From NCBI RefSeq assembly GCF_018343535.1, contig NZ_JAGYPF010000005.1, positions 310,001-374,000 of the forward strand: 64,000 nucleotides of DNA, read 5' to 3'. The DNA comes from Neobacillus rhizophilus. GTDB lineage: Bacteria > Bacillota > Bacilli > Bacillales > Cytobacillaceae. Under the pieces are notes generated by a model that ran no database searches, was not told the DNA's origin, and was given only the letters and a program-made list of their open reading frames with translations. Below, piece after piece: positions 16,574-23,831 of this stretch. Position 1 is the stretch's first letter; the number at the start of each line of letters is the position of its first letter. Position numbers and translations under genes: made by a program.

Positions 16574-17089
16574 GTGCTAAAACAATTTTTACCTGATGAA
16601 CACGTGAAGAGCATTCTTGAGATATCTCCGGAACAATTAAAATCCAGAGGCATAAAGGGAATTATTACTGATTTGGATAACACATTGGTGGAATGGGACC
16701 GTCCAAACGCAACTCCAGCATTAATTAAATGGTTTGAGGAATTAAAAAAACAAAATATTCTAGTTACAATTGTTTCAAACAATAACAAAGAACGGGTAGG
16801 AGCCTTTGCAGATCCTCTCGATATTCCGTTTATTTTTCAAGCCCGAAAGCCGCTTGCAAAGGCTTTTAAAAAAGCAATTTCACAAATGGGCATTAAAAAA
16901 GAAGAGGCTGTCGTGATTGGCGATCAGCTGTTAACCGATGTGCTCGGCGGAAATCGCAGCGGCTTTCATACCATTTTGGTGGTACCTGTTGCACAGACAG
17001 ACGGCTTTTTCACAAAATTTAACCGTTTTGCAGAACGGCGGATTTTAAATTGGTTTCGAAAAAAAGGAATGGTTTCATGGGAGGATTAA
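16574..17089 (+). CDS. yqeG: YqeG family HAD IIIA-type phosphatase
   Basis: This 171-residue HAD phosphatase has motif I in TDLDNTLVEWD (about residues 33-43), motif II in IVSNNNKER (about 74-82), the lysine in ARKPLAKAFKKA (about 95-106) and motif III in VIGDQLLTDVLGGNRSG (about 116-132). The physiological substrate is not known from the sequence; mitochondrial relatives include phosphatidylglycerophosphatases. It opens the eight-gene yqeG-yqeM operon and precedes yqeH by 3 nt. The GTG at 16574 has ATGAGGTG upstream. Confidence 0.92.
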   Translation: MLKQFLPDEHVKSILEISPEQLKSRGIKGIITDLDNTLVEWDRPNATPALIKWFEELKKQNILVTIVSNNNKERVGAFADPLDIPFIFQARKPLAKAFKKAISQMGIKKEEAVVIGDQLLTDVLGGNRSGFHTILVVPVAQTDGFFTKFNRFAERRILNWFRKKGMVSWED

Positions 17090-17092
17090 TTA

Positions 17093-18199
17093 GTGAGTGA
17101 CCTACAACATATATGTATAGGCTGCGGAGTAAAGGTTCAGACAGAAGACCCTGAGAAAATAGGTTATGCTCCCGCTTCCGCATTGGAAAAAGAAACAATT
17201 ATTTGTCAAAGATGCTTTCGTCTAAAGCATTATAATGAAGTGCAGGATGTCAGTTTAACAGATGATGACTTTCTAAAAATATTAAATGGGATCGGTAAAA
17301 CCGATGCGTTGGTTGTCATGATAGTCGATATTTTCGACTTTAACGGCAGTTGGCTTCCTGGGCTGCACCGATTTGTCGGCGGTAATAAAGTGCTCCTCGT
17401 TGGCAACAAGGTCGATTTGCTTCCGAAATCAGTTAAACATAATAAATTGATTCACTGGATGAAGCAGGAAGCACGAGAGCTAGGTTTGCGTCCGGAGGAG
17501 GTATTTTTGGTCAGTGCGGCAAAGGGCTGGACAATGAAAGAAACAGCCGCTGCCATAGATGAATACCGCAATGGAAAGGACGTCTATGTAGTCGGCTGTA
17601 CGAATGTTGGCAAATCTACCTTTATCAATCGGATTATAAAAGAGGTGACCGGCGAAGGGGATATCATTACGACCTCTCACTTTCCTGGCACCACGTTAGA
17701 TATTATCCAAATCCCGCTTGATGACGGAAAATCATTAGTGGATACTCCAGGAATTATCAATCACCATCAAATGGCGCATTTTGTTGATAAAAGGGATTTA
17801 AAAGTGATTACGCCTAAAAAAGAAATCAAGCCGATGGTTTTTCAATTGAATGAGGGGCAGACATTATTTTTTGGCGGGCTGGCCCGGTTCGATTACGTAA
17901 GCGGAGGCAGAAGATCATTTGTTTGCTATCTTTCCAACGATTTAAACATCCATCGGACAAAAACCGAAAATGCCGTTGAACTTTATGAAAACCATGTAGG
18001 GGAAATGCTGACTCCTCCTCGGCAAGAGCAATTGGAAACATTTCCAGAGCTTGTCAAACAAGAGTTTTTCATTAAAGAAGACAAGACAGATATTGTTTTT
18101 TCCGGTCTTGGCTGGGTGACTGTCAATGAACCAGGAGCAAAGGTAATCGCCTATGTTCCAAAAGGAGTCCAAGCATTATTACGAAAATCATTAATATAA
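17093..18199 (+). CDS. yqeH: Ribosome biogenesis GTPase YqeH
   Basis: This 368-residue circularly permuted GTPase is needed for 30S subunit assembly. An N-terminal zinc finger (CIGCGVKVQ...IICQRCF, residues about 7-45) precedes a GTPase domain in which G4 (VGNKVDLL, near residue 103) comes before G1 (GCTNVGKSTFINR, near 168) and G3 (VDTPGI). A C-terminal TRAP-like RNA-binding domain follows. The GTG at 17093 lies 3 nt after yqeG with GGGAGG overlapping the yqeG end, suggesting coupling. Confidence 0.95.
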   Translation: MSDLQHICIGCGVKVQTEDPEKIGYAPASALEKETIICQRCFRLKHYNEVQDVSLTDDDFLKILNGIGKTDALVVMIVDIFDFNGSWLPGLHRFVGGNKVLLVGNKVDLLPKSVKHNKLIHWMKQEARELGLRPEEVFLVSAAKGWTMKETAAAIDEYRNGKDVYVVGCTNVGKSTFINRIIKEVTGEGDIITTSHFPGTTLDIIQIPLDDGKSLVDTPGIINHHQMAHFVDKRDLKVITPKKEIKPMVFQLNEGQTLFFGGLARFDYVSGGRRSFVCYLSNDLNIHRTKTENAVELYENHVGEMLTPPRQEQLETFPELVKQEFFIKEDKTDIVFSGLGWVTVNEPGAKVIAYVPKGVQALLRKSLI

Positions 18200-18226
18200 A
18201 AAGTGATACTGGGTGGGGAGAAATAC

Positions 18227-19057
18227 GTGAAAAAGCTATATGCGGTAATTGGATATCCAATCGGGCACTCCATGTCCCCGGTGATGCATAATGATTTATT
18301 TTCTTTTTATCAAATCGATGGCCATTATCTCCCTTTTCAAGTGGCACCGGAGAACCTCAAGGATGCTGTGAAAGGCTTAAAAGCAATTGGGGCTGGTGGG
18401 TTTAATGTAACTGTTCCTCATAAAAGCAGGATCATCCCTTATCTTGATGGGGTAGACGAACTGGCGAATGCAACTGGTGCGGTAAATACCGTCGTTAATG
18501 AAGACGGCCGTTTGATTGGTTATAATACGGACGGACCTGGATTTTTAACGGGATTGAAAAAACAATTTGCCTCTATTGAGGGAAAAAAGATACTTGTGAT
18601 TGGAGCGGGCGGTGCGGCAAGAGGTATTTATTTTACTTTGGCAAAGGAAAAATCCGCTAAGATTGACATTGCCAACCGGACCGTGGAGAAAGCCTGGAGT
18701 CTCATTAAAGATTGTCCCTATACCACTTCAGCCAATGCATTTACATTGGAGGAAGTGGAACAGGTACTGGAAGATTACGACTTAATTATCCAGACAACCA
18801 TGATTGGGATGGCGCCGAAAATTTCTGAACAGCCGCTTAAACTCCACAACTTAAAGAAACAGGCGATTGTTTGTGATATTATTTACAATCCGCTGAAAAC
18901 AAAATTTTTACAAGATGCGGAACAAAAAGGTGCACAAATTCAAAATGGGATTGATATGTTTGTTTTTCAAGGGGCCCTTGCTTTTGAAAAATGGACAGGG
19001 ACTTTCCCGGATGTAGAACGAATGAGAGCAATTGTGCTCAAACAACTCGGAGGTTAA
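18227..19057 (+). CDS. aroE: Shikimate dehydrogenase (NADP+)
   Basis: This 276-residue enzyme reduces 3-dehydroshikimate to shikimate with NADPH. The substrate-site motif YPIGHSMSPVMHN is at residues 9-21. The catalytic Lys is in NVTVPHKSRI (near residue 65) and the NADPH loop is VIGAGGAARGIYF (near 125-137). The GTG at 18227 is preferred to the GTG at 18203 because GGTGGGGAG lies 6-8 nt upstream. It is embedded in the yqe operon as in B. subtilis. Confidence 0.95.
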   Translation: MKKLYAVIGYPIGHSMSPVMHNDLFSFYQIDGHYLPFQVAPENLKDAVKGLKAIGAGGFNVTVPHKSRIIPYLDGVDELANATGAVNTVVNEDGRLIGYNTDGPGFLTGLKKQFASIEGKKILVIGAGGAARGIYFTLAKEKSAKIDIANRTVEKAWSLIKDCPYTTSANAFTLEEVEQVLEDYDLIIQTTMIGMAPKISEQPLKLHNLKKQAIVCDIIYNPLKTKFLQDAEQKGAQIQNGIDMFVFQGALAFEKWTGTFPDVERMRAIVLKQLGG

Positions 19058-19060
19058 TTC

Positions 19061-19351
19061 ATGTTAACAGGAAAACAGAAAAGATTATTACGTTCAAAAG
19101 CCCATCATTTAGATCCGATTTTTCAGGTTGGAAAGGGTGGCGTAAATGAGAATATGGTAAAGCAAATTGCCGATGCTCTTGAGGCAAGGGAACTCTTAAA
19201 AGTAAGTGTCCTACAAAACTGCGACGAAGATAAAAATGTGGTTGCCCAGCAGCTTGCTGATGGGGCAGGGGCAGAATTAGTACAGATTATCGGAAATACA
19301 ATCGTCCTTTATAAGGAATCGGTTGAAAATAAACAAATTACTCTTCCCTAA
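19061..19351 (+). CDS. yhbY: Ribosome assembly RNA-binding protein YhbY (YqeI)
   Basis: This 96-residue CRM-domain protein has the family pattern LTGKQKRLLRSKAHHLDPIF, then QVGKGGVNENMV (the GxxG-type RNA-binding loop is in GKGG) and LLKVSVLQNCDE. CRM proteins bind pre-50S particles. It is 3 nt downstream of aroE, with CGGAGG overlapping the aroE end. Confidence 0.94.
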   Translation: MLTGKQKRLLRSKAHHLDPIFQVGKGGVNENMVKQIADALEARELLKVSVLQNCDEDKNVVAQQLADGAGAELVQIIGNTIVLYKESVENKQITLP

Positions 19352-19371
19352 AGTAAAGGTGGGGTTGTACT

Positions 19372-19938
19372 GTGAAGGTTGGAATTTTGGGCGGAACGTT
19401 TGATCCACCACATTTCGGACATCTATTGATTGCTAATGAGGTTTTAGCCGCTCTTTCGCTTGATGAAATTTGGCTCATGCCGAATCGAGAGCCTCCGCAT
19501 AAGAAAAAATCAGAATCGATATCGAACAATGAAAGGCTTCAGATGTTGGATTTGGCCATTGAAGGAAATCAAGCATTCAAAATTCAGCCAATCGAACTTG
19601 ACAGGGAGGGGCCATCCTTTACCGTTGATACGATGAAGGTCCTTAATGAAACCTATCCTGGGCATCAATTTCATTTCATAATTGGTGCGGACATGATTGA
19701 ATATCTGCCTAAATGGCATAAAATTGATGAACTGGTTAAACTTGTCCAATTTGTCGGCGTGCAAAGACCTTCCTACAGCCATCTTACAGAGTATCCTATT
19801 CTTTATGTTGATGTACCTGCGATAGAGGTATCTTCAAGTATGATTAGAGAAAGATTTAAAAACGGAAAAACTGCGCGTTATTTATTGCCTGATTCCATCA
19901 TTCAATATATCGAGGAGAACCATTTATATGGAACGTGA
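19372..19938 (+). CDS. nadD: Nicotinate-nucleotide adenylyltransferase
   Basis: This 188-residue enzyme adenylates nicotinate mononucleotide in NAD synthesis. The nucleotidyltransferase motif GGTFDPPHFGHLLIANE (residues 6-22) contains HxGH, and the C-terminal signature is SSSMIRERFKNGK (about 153-165). The GTG at 19372 has AAGGTGGGG upstream. The 3' end overlaps yqeK by 11 nt. Confidence 0.96.
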   Translation: MKVGILGGTFDPPHFGHLLIANEVLAALSLDEIWLMPNREPPHKKKSESISNNERLQMLDLAIEGNQAFKIQPIELDREGPSFTVDTMKVLNETYPGHQFHFIIGADMIEYLPKWHKIDELVKLVQFVGVQRPSYSHLTEYPILYVDVPAIEVSSSMIRERFKNGKTARYLLPDSIIQYIEENHLYGT

Positions 19939-20497
19939 TGTAGCATTAAAGCTTGTAGAGGAACAATTAACGGAGCATCGCTACCAGCATACCTTAGGCG
20001 TAATGGAGACAGCCATTTCCTTGGCCAGAAGGTATGGGGCAGATGAAAAAAAAGCTGAAACTGCCGCTATTTTTCATGATTATGCCAAATTCCGCCCTAA
20101 AGAGGAAATGAAGGAAATTATTATGACCCAGGGCTTTCCTCAGGATCTGCTCAGCTTTAACGCTGAACTTTGGCATGCTCCTGCCGGCACCTATCTTGTT
20201 GAGAAGGAAGCAGGGATTAAAGACAGAGAAATTCTCGATGCCATCCGTTATCATACATCAGGAAGGCCGGGGATGGGCCTGCTTGAAAAAATTATTTATT
20301 TAGCCGATTATATTGAACCAGGCAGACACTTTCCGGGTGTTGAGGAAGTACGGGGAATGGCAAAAGAGAATTTAGATAAAGCATTGATCCAATCAGTCAA
20401 AAATACGATCTTATTTTTAATGAAAAAAAATCAGACCGTCTATCCAGAGACGTTTCATACGTATAATGATTTAATCCAAAATGGAAGGGTTGAGTAA
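19928..20497 (+). CDS. yqeK: YqeK, HD-domain diadenosine tetraphosphatase (symmetrical)
   Basis: This 189-residue HD-superfamily hydrolase cleaves Ap4A to two ADP in characterised relatives. The metal ligands are in RYQHTLGVMETA (first His), AAIFHDYAKFRP (HD pair near residues 50-51), WHAPAGTYLV and IRYHTSG. The ATG at 19928 overlaps nadD by 11 nt, and rsfS starts right after the stop, indicating translational coupling. Confidence 0.93.
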   Translation: MERDVALKLVEEQLTEHRYQHTLGVMETAISLARRYGADEKKAETAAIFHDYAKFRPKEEMKEIIMTQGFPQDLLSFNAELWHAPAGTYLVEKEAGIKDREILDAIRYHTSGRPGMGLLEKIIYLADYIEPGRHFPGVEEVRGMAKENLDKALIQSVKNTILFLMKKNQTVYPETFHTYNDLIQNGRVE

Positions 20498-20854
20498 ATG
20501 GATAATCAAGAACTACTTCAATTGACAGTTAAAGCAGCGGATGATAAAAGGGCTGAAAACATTCTTGCACTAAACATGAAGGGAATTTCGCTAATTGCCG
20601 ATTACTTTATGATTTGTCATGGGAATTCCGATAAGCAGGTTCAGGCAATCGCAAGAGAAATTAGGGAAAAAGCCAATGAAAAAGGCTGTGATGTGAAGAG
20701 GATGGAAGGGTTTGATGAAGCACGCTGGGTGTTAATCGATTTGGGGGACGTTGTTGCCCATGTCTTCCATCGTGACGAAAGAAGCTATTATAATTTGGAG
20801 CGCTTATGGGGAGATGCCCCGCGGGTTGACGTCTTGAGTGAATTAAATTCATGA
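20498..20854 (+). CDS. rsfS: Ribosomal silencing factor RsfS
   Basis: This 118-residue RsfS/Iojap protein binds L14 on the 50S subunit and prevents subunit joining under starvation. Family motifs are ADYFMICHGNSDKQVQAIA (about 31-49), MEGFDEARWVLIDLGDVVAH (about 68-87) and FHRDERSYYNLERLW (about 90-104). It begins right after the yqeK stop, with AAGGGTTGAG as ribosome site, and overlaps yqeM by 4 nt. Confidence 0.95.
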   Translation: MDNQELLQLTVKAADDKRAENILALNMKGISLIADYFMICHGNSDKQVQAIAREIREKANEKGCDVKRMEGFDEARWVLIDLGDVVAHVFHRDERSYYNLERLWGDAPRVDVLSELNS

Positions 20855-21600
20855 CAAGCTACCAGCATTTCGCCTATCTTTATGACGAACTCATGAAGGA
20901 CGCACCATATGATGAATGGATTCGATTTGTGGAAGAGAAACTTGCCAAATACGATATAAAAGGCAGCAAGCTGCTTGACTTAGCCTGTGGAACAGGGCAG
21001 CTTTCTGTTCGTTTTGCCAAGCGGGGCTTCCAAGTGACTGGATCTGATTTATCGGCTGACATGCTGGCTGTTGCCCAAGCTAAAGCAGAAGCTGAGGGGC
21101 TTGTGATTCCATTCTTTGAACAGAATATGGCTGAATTCGAAAACTTGGAACAGTTTGATGTCATCGGCATCTTTTGTGACTCCTTGAATTATTTGGAAAC
21201 GGAACAAGAGGTCAAAGAAACCTTTTTGCATGTTTTTCAACATTTACAGCAGGGCGGACTTTTTATTTTTGATGTTCATTCTATCTATAAAATTACCCAA
21301 GTTTTTATGAACCAAACCTTTGCTTTAAATGAGGATCATATCGCTTATATTTGGAATAGCTTCCCTGGGGAAGAGTCAAATAGCGTGGAGCATGAGCTTA
21401 GCTTTTTTGCCTTGGATGAAAAGTCGGGAAAATATGATCGTTATGATGAGCTTCACTATCAGAGAACCTTTAGTGTTCAGCAATATTCCGATTGGCTGGC
21501 TGAGGCAGGCTTTCAATTATTAGAGATAAATGCTGATTTTGAACACGCTAAACCACAAACCCATTCCGAACGAATTTTTTTTATTGCACACAAAAAATAA
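20851..21600 (+). CDS. yqeM: YqeM, class I SAM-dependent methyltransferase
   Basis: This 249-residue Rossmann methyltransferase has the SAM loop LLDLACGTGQLSVRFAK (about 41-57), acidic strand GSDLSADML and motif DVIGIFCDSLNY (about 104-115). The substrate is unknown. It overlaps rsfS by 4 nt and ends the yqe operon before a strong terminator. A tRNA or small-molecule substrate is possible; the sequence does not decide. Confidence 0.88.
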   Translation: MTSYQHFAYLYDELMKDAPYDEWIRFVEEKLAKYDIKGSKLLDLACGTGQLSVRFAKRGFQVTGSDLSADMLAVAQAKAEAEGLVIPFFEQNMAEFENLEQFDVIGIFCDSLNYLETEQEVKETFLHVFQHLQQGGLFIFDVHSIYKITQVFMNQTFALNEDHIAYIWNSFPGEESNSVEHELSFFALDEKSGKYDRYDELHYQRTFSVQQYSDWLAEAGFQLLEINADFEHAKPQTHSERIFFIAHKK

Positions 21601-21633
21601 AGCCATCTTTCTTAAAAAAGATGGCTTTTTTTT
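21601..21633 (+). terminator. Terminator of the yqeG-yqeM operon
   Basis: A perfect 10-bp stem AGCCATCTTT/AAAGATGGCT (21601-21610 and 21617-21626) is followed by seven T residues. Confidence 0.9.
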
Positions 21634-21669
21634 ATTTATACTTGCAGGAATTTGCGGGAATTTGGCGAA

Positions 21670-22494
21670 TTAATATTTTGAGATATGCAATTCTACTTTA
21701 TCAAGATCTTCCTTGAATTTTGCGTGGGTGGCTTGAAATACATGTTCAAACATTTCCCCAAGCTCATTGTCGAGCACCTTAATTCCTTCTCCGGTAATTC
21801 CGCCTTTCACACAAACTTTTTCCTGGAGCGATGGTAAGGTATAATGGCCTTGCTTAAGCAATTCGCCAAGACCTACAATCATCTCACTGGCCAAAACTGT
21901 GGCTACTTTTTCATCGATTTCCGTTTCCTTTACGGCAGCATTAATAAATGCCTGCAGCAAATAACTGAAAAATGCAGGTCCGCAGCTGACAATATCCGAT
22001 GCTACTCTTGTTACCTTTTCATCAATATCGACTGGGACTGAAATCTTCGTCATTAAATTGTCCATTTCCAATCTCCAATTATCCCGACAGCTTTCCCCAT
22101 AGGTCATTAAGGAAACTCCCGAAAGAGCCCGATTCGTGATGCTTGGGATGACTCTTACCACAGAACAAGAAACCTTACTCTCAATTTGTGCTGTACTGAT
22201 AGGGCTTGTTATCGAAACAAGACATTTATTTTCCGTTAAATGGGGATTGATCTTATCTATCACCTTAAAAACATCTAATGGCTTTACACAAACAAATATT
22301 AAATCGGATTGAGCCGCAACTTCTACTTCATTTGCCCCAACCCTAATTCCCTTGTATTTATCCTTAAGCAGCATGGCTTTAGCGATCGTTCTGTTCGTAA
22401 TCAGCATCGAAGAAGGAGATACGGCTTCTCCGTCAATTAACGCTTCCACCAAAATCCTCCCCATATTACCGGTGCCGATAATGCCAATATTCAT
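21670..22494 (-). CDS. comER: Late competence protein ComER (pyrroline-5-carboxylate reductase-like)
   Basis: This 274-residue ProC-family protein has the NAD(P) loop GIIGTGNMGRILVEAL (residues 4-19) and the conserved C-terminal dimer helix region (GGITGEGIKVLD). As in B. subtilis it is divergent from comEA. ComER is not clearly needed for DNA uptake and has been linked to sporulation and biofilm timing in some strains. Start ATG at 22494 with GGAGGGTCG upstream. Calling it an ordinary ProC is the alternative; position favours ComER. Confidence 0.9.
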   Translation of the reverse strand: MNIGIIGTGNMGRILVEALIDGEAVSPSSMLITNRTIAKAMLLKDKYKGIRVGANEVEVAAQSDLIFVCVKPLDVFKVIDKINPHLTENKCLVSITSPISTAQIESKVSCSVVRVIPSITNRALSGVSLMTYGESCRDNWRLEMDNLMTKISVPVDIDEKVTRVASDIVSCGPAFFSYLLQAFINAAVKETEIDEKVATVLASEMIVGLGELLKQGHYTLPSLQEKVCVKGGITGEGIKVLDNELGEMFEHVFQATHAKFKEDLDKVELHISKY

Positions 22495-22581
22495 TGTTTC
22501 GACCCTCCTTCACCTCAGAGTTTCTTTTATAACCTTATGAGGAATGTTTGTAAAATATACCTTTAGAAAGGATGGAGCCAA

Positions 22582-23235
22582 GTGAAAGACTGGTTGATGG
22601 AACATAAGAGTTATGCTGTTGCTGTTGCATTGCTTGTCGTGGTCTTGATTTTTTATTTTTACCAAAACGGTGCTAGTGAGGCTATCCAGCCGCAGCCCTT
22701 AGCGACTGATAAAGTATCAGAGGCTGGCAGGGTTCAAGAAAAATCCGAGGAAAATATGGGGAAGACACAGAGTCAAACAGCTGCAGTAATCATGGTAGAT
22801 GTAAAGGGACAGGTGAAACAGCCGGGTGTTTATAAAGCCTCAGAGGGTGAGCGGGTTATTGATGTGGTTAGCCGTGCGGGAGGTGTAACCGAACAGGCCG
22901 AGCAAGGCCAAGTGAATTTTGCTGAACGGGTAAAGGATGAAATGGTCATTTATATTCCGGCAAAGGGTGAAGGGGCGGTGGTTCTCCCGAAGGCATCGGG
23001 AAATGGAGTAATGGTCTCAGGGGGGACAGGTCAGAATGAAGGGAAAATTAATCTCAATAAAGCGGACGTCAATGAACTGCAAAACCTGCCTGGTATCGGG
23101 CCGGCAAAGGCAGCGGCGATCATCGATTACCGGGAAACAAGCGGACCCTTTAAACAAGCAGAAGATTTAAAGAATGTCAGCGGAATCGGTGAAAAAACGT
23201 ATGAAAAATTAAAGGATTTGGTTACGGCGCCATAA
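22582..23235 (+). CDS. comEA: Competence DNA receptor ComEA
   Basis: This 217-residue membrane-anchored protein binds incoming double-stranded DNA. An N-terminal helix (YAVAVALLVVVLIFYFY, residues about 11-27) and a flexible linker lead to an SLBB domain (VDVKGQVKQPGVYKASEGER, about 73-92). A C-terminal tandem HhH domain follows (INLNKADVNELQNLPGIG, about 155-172, and VSGIGEKTYEKL). The GTG at 22582 is preceded by GGATGGAG. It opens comEA-comEB-comEC. Confidence 0.94.
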   Translation: MKDWLMEHKSYAVAVALLVVVLIFYFYQNGASEAIQPQPLATDKVSEAGRVQEKSEENMGKTQSQTAAVIMVDVKGQVKQPGVYKASEGERVIDVVSRAGGVTEQAEQGQVNFAERVKDEMVIYIPAKGEGAVVLPKASGNGVMVSGGTGQNEGKINLNKADVNELQNLPGIGPAKAAAIIDYRETSGPFKQAEDLKNVSGIGEKTYEKLKDLVTAP

Positions 23236-23308
23236 TTCTATCATTGACGTTCATGGACAAGCACTATTAAACTTAAACAAAGAAAACATCATCAAGGGAG
23301 TGGCTAAG

Positions 23309-23770
23309 GTGAATCGTATTTCATGGGATCAATATTTTATGGCGCAAAGTCATTTGCTTGCACTGAGGAGCACTTGCACCCGGCTCACAGTTGGGGCGAC
23401 CATTGTCAGGGATAAGCGGATTATCGCCGGAGGCTATAACGGTTCCATTGCCGGCGGGGACCATTGTATCGATAAAGGTTGTTATGTCGTCGATAATCAT
23501 TGTATTCGTACTATTCATGCTGAAATGAATGCCCTTTTGCAATGTGCAAAATTTGGCGTTCCGACAGCAGAAGCGGAAATTTATGTGACTCATTTTCCTT
23601 GTTTGCAATGCTGTAAAGCGATTATCCAGGCTGGCATTAAAACTGTTTATTATGCTGAAGATTATAAGAATCATTCTTATGCAATTGAACTGTTTAAACA
23701 AGCGAATGTAAAAGTGGAAAAGGTAGAATTAACTGAACCGGTGATAGATTTTCGAAAGGTTAATTCATAA
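23309..23770 (+). CDS. comEB: ComEB, dCMP deaminase family
   Basis: This 153-residue zinc deaminase converts dCMP to dUMP. The zinc site is formed by TIHAEMNALLQ (His-Ala-Glu) and FPCLQCCKAI (PCxxC). Family signatures are WDQYFMAQSHLLALRSTC and GGYNGSIAGGDHC. I choose GTG 23309 over GTG 23300 because AAGGGAG lies about 9 nt before 23309 and the product then begins like known ComEB proteins. It is carried in the late competence operon although its enzyme role is in pyrimidine metabolism. Confidence 0.93.
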   Translation: MNRISWDQYFMAQSHLLALRSTCTRLTVGATIVRDKRIIAGGYNGSIAGGDHCIDKGCYVVDNHCIRTIHAEMNALLQCAKFGVPTAEAEIYVTHFPCLQCCKAIIQAGIKTVYYAEDYKNHSYAIELFKQANVKVEKVELTEPVIDFRKVNS

Positions 23771-23778
23771 CCTTTGTT

Positions 23779-23803
23779 TGGCGCCGGACTTGAACCGGCG
23801 TCA
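23779..23803 (-). other. tRNA T-arm-like hairpin between comEB and comEC
   Basis: On the minus strand, CGCCGG-TTCAAGT-CCGGCG (23800-23782) has a 6-bp stem and a 7-nt loop with the TTCAA pattern and closing G-C pair of a tRNA T-arm, followed by GCC-type bases. No anticodon or D arm is present beside it, so this is at most a tRNA 3' fragment or a chance look-alike. Confidence 0.4.
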
Positions 23804-23831
23804 ATATCATTCAAAGACTGGAGAAGGCACG

